Part shown: positions 11,901-23,766 of the stretch, in pieces
How positions within the stretch are numbered: position 1 is the stretch's first letter
Layout of the letters: the number at the start of each line of letters is the position of its first letter
From: Rhynchospora pubera
Lineage: Eukaryota > Streptophyta > Magnoliopsida > Poales > Cyperaceae
DNA length: 64,000 bases
Direction: 5' to 3'
NCBI GenBank assembly: GCA_028095005.1
Contig: CM051460.1
Location: forward strand, 290,707,074 to 290,771,073
Notes under the pieces: model-generated
What the model saw: only the letters and a program-made list of their open reading frames with translations
What the model was told of the DNA's origin: nothing
The model's database searches: none
Made by a program: the position numbers and the translations under genes

Positions 11901-12258
11901 CTTTTTTTTTCAAGTATTTTAGTGCATTTTTTTGAATTATTCTTTGTTATATCTTATATGAACTGTGTCTTCACATCGAAATTTACATTTGATCGCGGTT
12001 GATCGTTTTTTTCGCGATTCCAGGCGAAACGATCAACGAAATTTTTTTTACTTCCGTTCAAAATACGCAACGAGTAACGAAAAAATTTATACTTACGCTA
12101 TGTTAGCGAAACGGATAGCGAAAGTTCCTACTTTCGCCACCGTCATCTACGTTAGACAGGTCTAATTCCCACACCTCATTCAAACAGAGCCATAGCTAGT
12201 TCTGCCTAGCAACCGCAATGTTGACAACTGTTGAGTAACGACAGCAAGTGATTGAGTT

Positions 12259-12388
12259 CAGTAGTTTCTCATAGAGAATTACACATTTCCTGGTTTAATA
12301 GGGACCTCTGAACTTTTGTTGCTCAGTAGTTTCTCATAGAGAATTACACATTTCCTGGTTTAATAGGGACCTCTGAACTTTTGTTGCT
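12259..12388. repeat. Perfect 65-bp tandem duplication
   Basis: The 65-bp unit starting CAGTAGTTTCTCATAGAG at 12259 is repeated without visible change from 12324 to 12388. A two-copy array this clean indicates a recent local duplication. It is non-coding. Confidence 0.9.
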
Positions 12389-13877
12389 GCTTCCGATGTG
12401 TTGTCGTCGTCAAAAATAATTTACTTTACAGTGTTGGTTGTTATGTGCTTTGTTATCTACACAAGAGGAATTTTATGATGTAATCTCTTTACTTTGGTAG
12501 TGGTTTAGAATGGTTGGCTACTAAGTACTAACTAGGTTTGGCATTGGTTGGTTCACTTGTACAGAAGTTGATTTGCGTTATGGGTTTTGTTTTGTCAAGT
12601 ACGTACAGTTTTGGCTTCTGATGCAGTTGTTGTTGATGGTCCTGTGGATTAATTAGCAAAGTTGGTTGGTAAATTAGTAGTTATTTGCTTGGTACTTGCT
12701 GACTTCTGGTTTCTATGAAATAGATATACATCAATTATAATTTATTTTGAAAATAATGGTGATATTTTTTTTAGAAAAAAGTAAACAGTGCTGTCGATTC
12801 ATTAAACGTCAATAACAATCTTAATAATTTTACATAACAAACCTCGTTAATTAGTTTCTGATTAAACTCTTTATAAACTTGTCCCAACTCACAACACATG
12901 TAATTTTTTTTTTTTTGAATAATAACTCATGTACATATATCCAATGTTTTCAATGTCACACCGACAGCTCATAGAACTTTTGACACCTTTCACGAACAAA
13001 AAACAAGCATCTTTTTAATTCCCACAAATCCAAACAAAGTACGAACAAGAATTCATAGAACTAGAACAATAACTTGTTGCCAGTTTATGAAGTAAAACAC
13101 AACTCATAAATTTTCAGTCAAAAAATGAAAAAAAAAAGACCTTAATTTCTAGGCTGGTTTCAATGATGCATCCCTTTCCTGGTTTTCTGGGGCAGGGAAA
13201 GCTGGTGACGGGTCTCTCACGTTATTTTGCAGCATCAATCAATTAATCCTACTTTCTCCATTTGAAATTTTGAACCCACGAAATGTGACCACATGGTAGC
13301 TACATGCCTACATCAATTGCTCAGCCAGAGGGTAAGGGTCAGAACCTCTACAATTATGTTATGATCTTTTAATGACGGTACTCCAATAAAGGATGGTACA
13401 TTTACAATAACTTGTTCAATTACTTAACTACCCTTTTATCGATAACAAAAAATGAAAAGGTTTGAAAAAAATATATAAAATTCATATGAGATTTGATTTG
13501 AACAACGAGAAGTTCGAATTGTTTTCAATCATATGACATGTCTGTAACTACTTTATAATTTGTAAATTTATTTCACAAATTTTTTAAAAGAAAAAACCGA
13601 CGGTAAACCTTCTATTCTAAATAATTACAATTTCATAGTTTATTACTTTTACTTTTTGTTAAATTTATCAGAAATTGCTTACCACCATCACACTCCTATC
13701 ATCAATTCATCACCATTATCGCTTGTTTTAAAAAAGTATCTACTTTTGTCCTACAGTCTATTTTTGACATTCTATTAACATTTTTCATCTAGTCCAACCC
13801 CTCTACATCACCCCTCCCCCTCCCTCCCCGATCAACTTCAACCCATCAATCCCCTTCGTCCCGACTCCGTCCCCATT
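12389..13877. other. AT-rich spacer, no gene recognised
   Basis: Stops are frequent in all frames and no domain, RNA gene or clear transposon end was seen. A short C/T-rich tract lies at about 13797-13876. Confidence 0.5.
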
Positions 13878-14560
13878 ACGACAATTAGTATTTTTATCTA
13901 GTTTATTTACAGTTTATACAAAGACAATCAAAATAAAAAAAACAAGAATTTATAGTGACAGAAAGAAATGAAAATAGTATATATATATATATTTTTTTTA
14001 TCTAGGACACAACGAGAGAAATCAGGACAATTAGTGTTTTTATCAAAGACATTCACAGTATATAATTGATTGTCAATCCGAACCGTTCTAGTTTTTCTCC
14101 ATATTAAAACATCCTTGGAGACTAAATTTTACATTTTTTTAAATATTTTTGCTATTTTATTTTGATATTTTTTTTAAAAAATGTTATAATTGGAGTATTT
14201 CAAACCCTCCAATTTGAACATATCAAAATAAATAGCAAAAAAATTTAAAAAAATGTAAAATTTGGTCTCCAATGGTATTTCAATATGGTGATCAATTTGA
14301 ACGGTTTGGATTGACCAATTGAATTTCATATCTTAAAAAAATGACGAAAAAAGACATCTATGACATTGCCATCTAGGACATTTACAGTGAGAGAAAGAAA
14401 ATAAAATCATGTTTTTTTTTAATCTGGAACACGGTTAGAGAAACTAGGTTAGTATTTTTTATCAAAAACATTTACGGTATATATAAGGACAATCAAATTT
14501 TTAAAAAAAAAAAACCATAACATTTGCAACGAGAGAAAGAAATGAAAATAGCATACAAAA
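13878..14560. repeat. Three diverged tandem units of about 145 bp (middle one split by a MITE)
   Basis: The shared word order is GACAATTAGTATTTTTATC, a TTTACAGT(T/A)TATA word, GACAATCAAA, then GAGAAAGAAATGAAAATAG. Units start near 13878, 14022 and 14441. The middle unit is interrupted by the hairpin element at about 14064-14320. No coding potential. Confidence 0.5.
14064..14320. mobile_element. Long-hairpin MITE, about 257 bp
   Basis: Two arms of about 100 bp are inverted copies. The outer ends are AATTGATTGTCAATCC and its counterpart ending GGATTGACCAATT. Matching inner words are TTGGAGAC-AAATTTTACAT and TTGCTATTTATTTTGATAT. The whole unit can fold into one long stem. No coding sequence. 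The target duplication was not resolved. Confidence 0.65.
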
Positions 14561-16493
14561 TACAAAAGGGTGCGGTCGATAGATAGGAGGGTGCTTCAAG
14601 GATAAAGTATAAGATATATGAGAAAATACAAAATTAGAAATATATTTAAAATAGAAATATTCTTAAAAACAATATGGTGGCGATGATGATGATGTTAAAA
14701 AAATTTGTGATGGTCCTTAGTCCTAAAGTTTATCCTATAGAAAGATCGATGTCTTTGATTTCATGCGTTATATTTAATGAATCATCTTCTTCATTTGTAA
14801 ATGTTAAGATTATATAAAATTTCTAATTTATAAAATCGTTATATCATTTTTCTTTATCTGAATGTCATTCACTTTTATTATTCCATGAATATATTTTTAT
14901 ATTAATTTTGTATCTTGTAAAAGTTGGGTTAAATATTTTGTGAAACATGTTAGAAATTACGCAATATTGATTTTTTTTCCTTTTTCAAATGTACCACTTA
15001 GGGCATTAAATATTTGATTCAGATCTATAAGATTCATGGAAGTCTACGTGGACCGTTCAAGTCAAATATAAATGATCTTACTCTTAGTCCCCTTTTTATT
15101 AAAGCGAAACCAGCTAGCATATAAGATTTATTTCATTTTAGAAAATTTGATGGATTGTAGAACATGTAATTACAGACAATGTAAGTGTGAAGTGGTTATT
15201 GGTTAAGAAGAACGGTCACAGGCTCACAAGGTAGGTCTAGCCGTCTGGGAAAGTCTGATTTAAGAACTCTAAATAACAGTCGGAGGAATCCCGTTCAAAA
15301 AAAAAACAAAGTCGGAGGAATGACCCAAATGCATCCAGTCACTGTCAACTAGGTTATTTTTCTTGTTAGAATGTTAGGCCTCGTTTGACTAAATAAAATA
15401 GATCTAGGCCCATAGGCCTAATTTGGGAATTTCATATGTTGAGGGACTAGCACTAGCACTATGCACTACCATGTCATTGGCAACACCCAAGTGTTATCTT
15501 TATTTAATAAGACAAAATTGACCTTTGAGCCAACTTTATTTTTTTATGCAATCAAAAGTTGAAATACATAAGCAGCCTTATTAACAAAAATGAATTATTG
15601 CTAAGTAGCAAAGGAGGAAATATATAAATTTTATATTTTTCTTATTTCTAGAATTAGGTTTAGCCTTCTAGAAAAGAGAATACGTACACGTACGTACTTT
15701 TTGGACTCATGTACCTTCACCGTTTTTATTTTCAAATAAATATTTGTTTACTTTAAAGTAGTGTACAAGAACCATAACTTGAAATAAATTTATGCTCTAG
15801 AATGATAATCAGTCTTATAAAAGAAATAAAAGATAAATAAGAAATGTGCTGTCACCAATTTCATAAAGGATCTTGATGTTTCATTGATTTCTTCCTGTTG
15901 TTAATGACGCGTTTAATTCCATTACACTTTCATGTGGACTTCCATATATAAATATATGGTTTAAGAGTGGGATTGAGTAATTGAGTCCATCTTCCTTTAC
16001 TTTTCTATAAAGACAAAAGATAAAATCAACATCATCAGTTATTACAGTATGCCTTGAGCCTTTACGATCTGCCCTACTTAAAGAGGTGGAAAAATTGAGA
16101 GTGAATGATGGAAAGGGCGATGATCGCAATTAACACTTTTTTTTTCAAACTTTAAATGTAATTTATTCTTTATTTGTACTTTTCAGACTTTCATTTCGAC
16201 TTAATGAATTTATCGGTTGGCTCTGGTCTAATTTAATTTCAAAGAAAGTTGTTTTTGTGCAGTTAATAATTGGATAAATTGAAAATTTAAGAAACAAATT
16301 TGAGTGTGTTCGAGGGAATTTAAAATAGCCCTGTCATTCTTGATCAGTTCCAAATGATGACACAATTTCACCTGTCTAATTGTTGGTTCAAAATTTTATG
16401 ATATTTATAACTAGCAGTTTTGACTCAATATAATCAACTACTATAGTTTTGCATACACAAGTTAACATTTCATCTCGTTGTAGACTATATTAT
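14561..16493. other. AT-rich spacer, no gene recognised
   Basis: The largest open stretch (15881-16129, minus, 82 codons) has no domain or splice context and looks like chance. Nothing else is supported here. Confidence 0.5.
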
Positions 16494-16682
16494 GGCTCCG
16501 TTTGGATGTGTTGAGAATAAGGTAGGAAGAAGGAAGAAGGGAATAAATTTATTGGGAATGGGTAAATTTATTGGGAAGTACGTAACTTTTGTGAAGAGTT
16601 TGGATGGTTAGAAATAAATTTATTGGTAAAAAATGATTATTCCTTATTCCTTATTCCGGGAAAAAGCCATCCAAACGGAGCC
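16494..16682. mobile_element. Complete MITE of the GGCTCCGTTTGGATG family, 189 bp
   Basis: It has perfect 15-bp inverted ends, GGCTCCGTTTGGATG and CATCCAAACGGAGCC. The interior is rich in GGAATAA/TTATTCC words and resembles the split MITE at 5542-12191. No coding sequence. Flanks do not give an unambiguous target duplication, so the superfamily (Harbinger, hAT or other) is left open. Confidence 0.85.
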
Positions 16683-18099
16683 TAGAGGACTAACCGTGTC
16701 ATGTTTTGGTGACTTTATAACTATAAAACATCAAATATATTATATATGTCATAATGTTCTATAAATCAAATATTGCAGGTTTGTGTATGCACATAATTAA
16801 GAGACATCGACACATAATTCACACAAATGAATATTATATTTCATCTCGTTTTAGATTTTTTTTCTAGAACTGATATTGTCTGTTTTTGGTGTCTTTAAAT
16901 TGAAATGTGACTAGAATCGATTATAAATATCTACAGATACAAAAAATAAGTTGTACATCATTGTCTAAAATGTCTCATTGGACAACGCAAAAAGTTAAGC
17001 ATATTCCTTATTTCCAATTGACACTGCTTTCAACTCTCAGCAACACCCCAACCTCCAAAGTACTTTCTTTTTCTTTTTTATTCAGGGATGGAAAAAAGTT
17101 TCGTCGGATCACACATTCACACAACGCCCAATTTGTTTTGTTTGATTGTACAAGTCCACAACATACTAACACTGAAAATTTACATACAGACCCGGTTCAT
17201 AGTTACAAAATTTTCATACTTGAATTGAACCTCACGAAGCTAATTTTTTTTTATGATTATTTTTTTAAGGACACTATCGAAAACTAATTTTTTAAACAAG
17301 TGTGAATTTCATGAACATACATCTGGTTTGTGCATAGGAAACTGAAGTAATTATTTACAACATTTCACGTGCATCTACTATTTACTAATATTTTTAATCA
17401 ATTGTATCCTAAAATCAAGGTATAAAATAACAAAAAAAAAAAAACACTCCAATTATTATCTATAACAAGTGAGTAAACTGCAACAGTTTGATTTATAGTT
17501 TATTATCTATAACAGTCTGATTTAAAGAAAACGAGAATAATAAGGAAGAGAGTGATACATGTAACTGTCAAAAGAAAAACGTAAGCATGAACTTCCTACA
17601 TTAAATTCTATTTTCTAAATGGGAAATACCTACACGAGCATGGGATCATTAAGGAATAGCAAAATGAATTAATACGAAAAATAAAACAGAATAATCCTAC
17701 TTCCAATTTTTCGTTCGTTTTTAATACATCGTTTAACAAGTGAAAAAATGAATGGGAGGAAGTCACTGCTCATCACTTGGAAATGATTTAAGAATACATA
17801 ATATGCATTGGTGAAGTAAAATTATCATACACTAAATTTCTTAACCTGTATCTATTATTACTACTTCACTCATTAACATAGTATATGCGATAATTTAAAT
17901 TTTTTTATTCATAATTATTTAACTTGAGACTATCAAATATTAATACATTACAATAATTTAATACATAATTCACTTTAGCTTTACTTACCAAACATTCATA
18001 GCGATTGTTTCATCCCTATCCATACTCCAAGGATGTAAACTTCTCAATGTAGGTATCACAACCTTGATATAGTGATATTAGACCCAAGTTCCGCCTCTT
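16683..18099. other. AT-rich spacer, no gene recognised
   Basis: An open frame of 126 codons at 16907-17287 (plus) has low-complexity composition, no domain and no splice context, so I do not call it a gene. No other feature was seen. Confidence 0.5.
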
Positions 18100-18419
18100 T
18101 CTTTTTTTTTTTTTTTTTGGTTCAGCAATAGCACCCAGTATTGCAATTATTGGATAACTGTTATCCAATAATTTCCAGACCTCACAGTTAACGTGATTAA
18201 GGAATACAAATCAGAGCAATAGACTTTCTCTAAACACAGAATAATAACGCACTAGTTAGCAACCAACAGAAGTACAATTTAGAACTATATCCAAGGCTAA
18301 CACAAGATGGACTACTTCAAAGAGTAGAACAATGCAACATTCATCTTTCTTTTCCTCCCCTTTTTTTACACTTCAACAAACAGGAGCTAAATAATAATTA
18401 GAGAAATAGGAAGACAGAA
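18100..18419 (-). other. Probable 3' UTR of the UBA gene, with a 12-bp hairpin
   Basis: This follows the stop codon on the minus strand. At 18146-18172 it contains a perfect hairpin with arms ATTATTGGATAA / TTATCCAATAAT and a 3-nt loop. A T18-type run near 18102-18118 lies at the far end. No polyadenylation site could be fixed. Confidence 0.35.
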
Positions 18420-19143
18420 TCAGCCAGAGCAGAGCTTTTCAAGAGCAAGGTTTTCATCTCCATTAACACTCTTTAAGGTGTTTCTGACAAGATCCTCAGG
18501 GAAACCCATTTCCACAAGTCTCTTCACCTGCACATGCATTTTAAATTTTGTTATTATTAGTTCAGGTTGAGAACCTTTTTCTTGTCATTCAAAAACAAAA
18601 GTTATAAATATTGTACTACTTAGTTTATGCACGATAACAATGAAGTTATAACTGATCCAAGATTACAATAATGGCCAGTACCAACAAATTGTTTAACCTG
18701 TATAAATATGTTTACTATACTTTCAGGTAAAGTAATGACAGGTTTTTCCTTTCAAAGTGTGTTAACAAACATGATAATACAAAGATATCCGATTTATACA
18801 AAACTTACTGTTAGCACACACAAAAAACCGACAAAGCAGCTCATCCATCAAAACTCAAAATGGCACAGAAAAGATGATAAGCATAATTTCAAATGGATTA
18901 TGAAAAGTTAACAAAAAAGTTAGCCTGCAGTCAATTAGAGAAGTCAAAGAAGTACACATCACTTGTACTACTACTTTGGCTGGTACTGTAGTAGAGACAG
19001 ATAGATACCAGCCTCATACAGAACCGGAAATGTCCATTATGGTAGTAATTATTTACCTTCTCTTCAATTCCAGCAGAAGTCTTTGCAACAGGAAGGGGGG
19101 GGGGGGGGGGGGGGGGGGTAACTTTACCGGATCGTTGCTGCAC
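18420..19143 (-). CDS. Small UBA-domain protein gene or gene fragment, two exons
   Basis: UBA domains bind ubiquitin and usually act in proteasome or trafficking adaptors; the exact family is not recognised. The last exon (18527-18420) is 35 codons plus TGA and reads VKRLVEMGFPEDLVRNTLK, then an acidic turn and ENLALEKLCSG. The MGF-P motif, the hydrophobic helices and the final leucine helix are classic UBA. The preceding exon ends AAG|GTAAAT at 19057 and encodes LPVAKTSAGIEEK, which supplies the start of helix 1, in phase 0. The intron is about 530 bp with acceptor GTGCAG. Upstream, the frame runs through a 24-base homopolymer (poly-Pro) to a GTG at 19143 but meets no ATG. Either an upstream exon is missing, the start was lost, or this is a fragment. 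Confidence 0.7.
19095..19118. repeat. Homopolymer of 24 G in the UBA gene
   Basis: An uninterrupted run of 24 G on the plus strand reads as about eight proline codons in the minus-strand exon. The length is a multiple of three, so it keeps the reading frame. It may be a real unstable tract or an assembly artefact. Confidence 0.95.
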
Positions 19144-19149
19144 TTTTTG

Positions 19150-19205
19150 TGATGTCAGAACGCGTTATTGGGCCGGGTTTGAAAAGCCTGTGGGCTTCTA
19201 TTCAG
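19150..19205 (-). promoter_or_regulatory. Possible promoter words upstream of the UBA exon
   Basis: On the minus strand, AGCCCACAGG and CCCGGCCCAATAACG resemble site-II (GGCCCA) elements found upstream of many plant housekeeping genes. They lie 20-60 bp before the GTG at 19143. No TATA box was seen. This is weak evidence. Confidence 0.25.
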
Positions 19206-19264
19206 ATTAACTGAAGGGAAAATGTTTGGATATTTTTTAAGGTTTAAATCCAGAAAAATGATAA

Positions 19265-20115
19265 GGGAAATTGATTATTGTCATCTGTAGTTTTGTCATC
19301 GCTTGAATAAAATGAACACATAAATAAATAAAGTGAACATAAAATTGATCAAAAAGAACACATATAAATAAATAAGTTCAATAAAAATAAGTTGAGTATG
19401 CATATAAAAATATGAACAATGATGACAAAACATATTTGTTTGTAAGTATTTACTTTGATCATATATATGTTTATCTTGTCTGTTTTATTTGTTCAATTTA
19501 TTCAAGAGATGGGAAATGATGATAAAATTGGAGATGATTCTCATCATTGAGAAATTATAACTACCATATGCAGTTTTGTAATCTCTTGAATAAAATGAAC
19601 ACATAAAATAGACATAGTGAACATATAGATGATCAGAGTGAATATATACAAACAAATAAGTTTTGTCATCTCTTGTTCAGATTTTTATATGCATATTCAA
19701 TTTAATTTTATTGAACTTATTTATTTGTAAGTGTTCACTTTGATCATTTATATATTCACCTTATCTATTTTATATGTTTACTTTGTTCAAGCAATGGTAA
19801 ATGATGGCAAACTGCAAATTGTCGTTATCATTTAAAAAATTTATTTACTGTCATATGTAGTTATGTCATCGCTTGAACAAAATTAACACAAAATAGACAA
19901 AGTGAACATATAAATGATCAAAATGAACACATGCAAACAAATAAGTTCCATAAAAAAAATAAGTTGAATATGTATATAAAAATTTGAGTAAGAGATGACA
20001 AAACTAATGTGTTGTATGTGTTCACTTTGATCATCTATATGTTCATCATGTCTATTTTATGTGTTAATTATGTTCAAGCCATGGCAAGCGATGACAAGAC
20101 TACAGATGACATTCT
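19265..20115. repeat. Three tandem copies of a ~270-bp hairpin element
   Basis: Each copy (about 19265-19550, 19555-19815, 19850-20115) opens with GTAGTTTTGTCATCGCTTGA or a variant and AATGAACACATAAA. It closes with the inverted order (TTTATGTGTTCAC, TTCAAGCGATGGCAA, GATGACAAAACT). The units are thus long palindromes placed head to tail, probably a MITE that duplicated or inserted repeatedly. No coding sequence. Confidence 0.65.
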
Positions 20116-20454
20116 TATCGAAAACTAAATTTACTATTTTATAAGAAGTATTTTATATATTCTCTATATTAAAATCTCTTAATAAAAATATATTTACCAT
20201 TTTGACAAGAGAGTTTGTCATTATGTATATTATGTATAAGATAAGTTTTTTACCCACCAAACAATCAATCTAAAATTAAAAATCTTATTGAAAGCTAAAT
20301 TTACTATTCTAAAGAAATATTTATATTTTCCCAATTTTAAAATCTCATAACAAAATATGTATACAATTTAAATGTTTTTTTTCTTATTTAAACTTTAAAA
20401 AATAACCCTTTATGATTTACCAACTTTTTTCGAGTTATATTTCACAATATCTAA
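20116..20454. repeat. AT-rich spacer with a diverged ~165-bp duplication
   Basis: The words CTTAT(C/T)GAAA, CTAAATTTACTATT and TTTTAAAATCTC-type strings occur near 20116-20200 and again near 20281-20360. Nothing else was recognised before the satellite starts. Confidence 0.35.
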
Positions 20455-20946
20455 AAATACTCAGAATAGCTTTATTTTGTACTTAATATGCGTAATTATC
20501 ATATATAATCCAATATTTTTGAAAAAATAAGATATGAATCGCAGTCTGGACTGTATAAAGAATTTAAAGATTAATTATTGTCACAAAATGACTTAGAATG
20601 AATCCAAAATGATTGAAACGCTCGAATGATACTCAGAATTGCAATGTTTGCACTTTATATGCGCAACTACCATGTATCATCCAATATTTTAGAATAAATA
20701 AGATGTGAATATTAGTCTGGACAGTATAAAGGGCTTAAGTGCATATTATTGTGATGAAATGACTTAGAATGAATCCGAAGATGATAGAAATGCTCGAATG
20801 ATGCTCAGAATTGCATTATTTGCACTTTATATGCGTAATTACAATGTATAATCCAATATTTATGAATAAATAAGTTATTAATCATATTCTAACAATATAA
20901 AGAGCTTAAATGTAGATTATTGTGATAAAATGACTTTAGAATTAAT
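20455..20946 (+). repeat. Satellite block A, first segment (~171-bp monomers)
   Basis: The phase word GACTTAGAATGAATCC recurs at 20590 and 20761, and a variant at 20932, giving a 171-bp period. Monomers carry GCATTATTTGCACTTTATA, TATAATCCAATATTTTTGAA and GATTATTGTGA. Copies are visibly diverged. The array is cut at 20946 by the outer LTR and resumes at 28331 in the same phase. Confidence 0.9.
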
Positions 20947-21476
20947 TGACGTAGTCAATATTTATTGTTATTTGGACCGTACTTAGCACTCAAAATAGAC
21001 TCAAACCAATAAATTATTTGATAAATTGCTATGTTTTTCCAGGATTTGGCTCTGCCGTCGTTTCTTCTCTTTTATGTACAGGTTTTTGATGATTTCTGAT
21101 GACCTTGGAGCGTATAGATGGATTCCCGACGTATTACGCACGCTAGATGACTCATTCCTAGCATTGGAGGCTTTATTCTCTCTTCTGGTCGACCCAAACA
21201 GATTCTTGTTCGAACCGACCTAGACACAAGGCTATCAGGCGACGTCTCCTTCGTTCAGTCGATCCGACTGCCTGGTTGTTCGATCCGACTGGACCTCACA
21301 GCAGCATGCTTGCGTAGCTGCTTTCTCTCTCTCCTGTTCGGTTCGACTGCCCACATGTTCGATCCGACCAGGTTGCCGCCATATCACTTATGGTAGTATT
21401 TCTTGTATGGAAATTGATTGTTACGGCAATTTCTTGCGCCCTGGTGCCCTAGCCTTCCATCCATGCGACCTGGGAT

Positions 21477-21488
21477 ATCTATATATAC
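21477..21488 (+). promoter_or_regulatory. TATA box of the outer solo LTR
   Basis: GATATCTATATATACCCTTG corresponds in position to the minus-strand TATA boxes of the two inner LTRs (23138-23147 and about 26955-26964). Confidence 0.6.
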
Positions 21489-21987
21489 CCTTGAGGCCTG
21501 AAGAAAAGGGGATTCGCTTCTCAATACCATTTTCCACTTTTCTAAGGGTCAATTTCTCTCTTCTCCTTGGGAATCATCATCCTTGTGACGACGGCAGCAG
21601 TGTTTCACGTGATATCTCCATCTAGCATCACACCATCGCCTTGAAGATCGTGATCAAAAGCATAAGGAGTATTTGGTTTTATTTCTTTATGTTTTTATCT
21701 TGTGATTCGATGGGCTTGTATCTTTATTGTTGTTTATCTCTTGTTGTTTGCCTTGATACTATGTTAGGCTAGTCCTTTTTATAGCCTTAGGATTAGGAGA
21801 ATAACTCTATGTTTGGATGAAGTTAGTTTGATATGCTATGAATTGCTATGTTTTGAGACCTAGTTTATTATGAATTAATTAGTTGCTTGAGTTAATTACT
21901 TGTTGAATTCTCTAATTACCTTCTAGTTGAACAGCTGCATCTAGTAAGTCTAAGTTAGGAATAGCAAGTCTAGATTGATTTAAGTAT

Positions 21988-23751
21988 TGATGAAGGGCTT
22001 AAAACCTAGGAATCAAATAAATTTATAGACCTAGAGCTAACCTCACTAGTCTTTTGGAGTACAGCTTTAGGGTCGAACCCAAGGGACGGATTAATGAGTA
22101 CCGGACTTTACTTCCTCACGAAAGCTAGACAATTATATTTTTATGGAGTTTTTGGTTGATTAAATCTAAAGGTGCAAGTAAATAAATATTTTTGGGTGTT
22201 TTAACAATATAAAAGTCGTCTTAGGTTCAGGTTTCACATCGGTTTGGACTCTAGAACACAGAACTTATCACTTTCGTGCATCAAACGGTGTTTTTCAAGC
22301 ATATACCGCTCTGTTCGATCCGAACAGATGGTATAAGTATGTGGTTTTGACTCTTTATGAAATTTTATGCTTTGTGCTAGGGTTTGTTGGTCAAACCTAG
22401 ATACTCTAAACCTCAGCTTTCGCTTGTTGGACTAGACACTGGTTCAATCACAACCTAACCTAATTAACTCGATTGGTTCACAACTTTTGGTATAGAATTC
22501 AATCAACTTAAACTTGTTTGTTGGAGTTCATAAGGATATCTAGAGGTCTTTTGGACTTGTCTAAAAGTTACACTTTTGGTGTCAACTAATCTCCCCTTTC
22601 GGATCTACGATTTATCCCAAATACTTTATTTGAACTAATCTTGTTTATCCTAACTTAGGCTTGACTAGATGCGGCCGTACAACTAGAAGGTGATTAGGAA
22701 ATCACAAGCAATTCAAACAAGCAATTAACATAATTCTCAACAAAACAAATCAAAAAAACATATCATATCATATCAAGTCAAATCACAACACATCGAAACC
22801 TAAATTACTTCCCTACTCCTAAGACAACATAAATCTAGCCTAACATGAAAGCAAAATAAGATACAAGCTCCATCAAATCAAAATATCAAGAGAATGGAAG
22901 AAATAAACCAAATATCGCTTCTAACTCAAGATACCGAACGTCCAGAGCCGTGGTTGGGTTGATTCTGTCGCCGTCGCGCCTAGAATTGCTCCAAAGATGA
23001 TGCCATGGTCGTGCTATGATGAAAGAGGTGGAATCCCACGCCTTTCGGCGTGAGAACGGTGGTGGAAAGATGCCAAAACGTGGTGGGATATGGAATTTCG
23101 TGGTTGGTGGCTTGATCCTTTCCTTCAGGTCTAGAGGTATATATATGGATGTCCCAGGTCGCAAGGATGGAAGGCTAGGGCACCAGGACGCAAGAAATTA
23201 CCATTTTCATCAGTTTCTATGTAAGAAATAATGCCTTATGTGATATGGCGGCACCCTGGTCAAACCGAACAGGTGTGCAGTCGAACCGAACAGGAGAGAG
23301 AAAGAACAGCTGCACAAGTCTGCTGTTGTGATGCCCAGTCGGATCGAACAGGCTCCTGGTCGGGTCGACCAGGAGAGAAAAAATGACGCCTGGCTGCCAT
23401 AGGTGCTGGTCGGATCGAACAGACTTGTGGTCGGGTCGACCAGGAGAGAGAAAATGACGCCTGACTGCCATAGGTGCTGGTCGGATCGACCAGATGATTG
23501 TTCGGGTCGACCAGGAGAGAGAAAAGAGCCTCCAATGCTAGGAATGAGTCGTCTAGCGTGCGTGCTACGTCGGGAATCCATCTATATGCTCCAAAATCAT
23601 CAGAAATCATCAAAGTCCTGTAAAATGAGAGAAGAAACGACGGTAGAGCCAATTCCATGGAAATCATAGCAATCTATTGAATAATTCAATGGTTTGAGTG
23701 TTATTTGAGTGCCAAGTACGGTCCAAATGCCTACAAATAATGACGATATCA
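21988..23751 (-). repeat. 3' LTR of the LARD-like element
   Basis: On the minus strand it begins TGATATCGTC and ends GCCCTTCATCA. The TATA box is at 23138-23147 (minus). U3 contains 2-3 copies of a ~72-bp unit (about 23345-23520) built around GGTCGACC and GGTCGGATCGACCAG palindromes, each followed by GAGAGAAAATGACGCCTG. Confidence 0.9.
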
Positions 23752-23766
23752 AATCCCCCCAAACTT
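23752..23766 (-). other. Polypurine tract of the LARD-like element
   Basis: On the minus strand AAGTTTGGGGGGATT directly precedes the 3' LTR start TGATATCG. AAGTTTGGGGG is the usual plus-strand primer form in plant Ty3/gypsy elements. Confidence 0.8.

Larger units (their letters stand above)
5673..12164 (+). mobile_element. hAT transposon, 6.49 kb, with 8-bp target duplication
   Basis: The ends are short imperfect inverted repeats: TAGGCCTGCACAACG on the left, and TAGACCTGTCTAACG when the right end is reverse-complemented. The flanks are a perfect 8-bp direct repeat, ATTCCCAC (5665-5672 and 12165-12172), the hallmark of hAT insertion. Subterminal regions (about 5690-5870 and 11975-12150) are rich in ACGATC, TAACGA and TTTCGCGA words, which in hAT elements commonly bind transposase. 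The element carries one transposase gene in the same orientation and is itself interrupted by a solo LTR (6808-8548). Confidence 0.92.
5542..12191. mobile_element. MITE of the GGCTCCGTTTGGATG family, split by the hAT element
   Basis: The left piece (5542-5672) starts GGCTCCGTTTGGATG. The right piece (12165-12191) ends in the inverted counterpart CAAACAGAGCC. Removing the hAT element and one 8-bp TSD leaves an uninterrupted element of about 150 bp. A complete relative of this family lies at 16494-16682, with matching ends and internal words such as AACTTTGTGAAGA and ATAAATTTATT. No coding sequence. I could not settle its own target duplication, so the superfamily stays open. Confidence 0.7.

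Noticed and set aside
15360..15445. Possible MITE end (TTAGGCCTCGTTTGAC)
   Set aside because: No matching inverted end or target duplication could be found.
16907..17287. 126-codon plus-strand frame
   Set aside because: No domain, codon bias or splice context; AT-rich spacer.
22886..23669. Several open frames, repeated at 26703-27486
   Set aside because: They occur identically in both LTRs and in overlapping frames; no retroviral or host domain.
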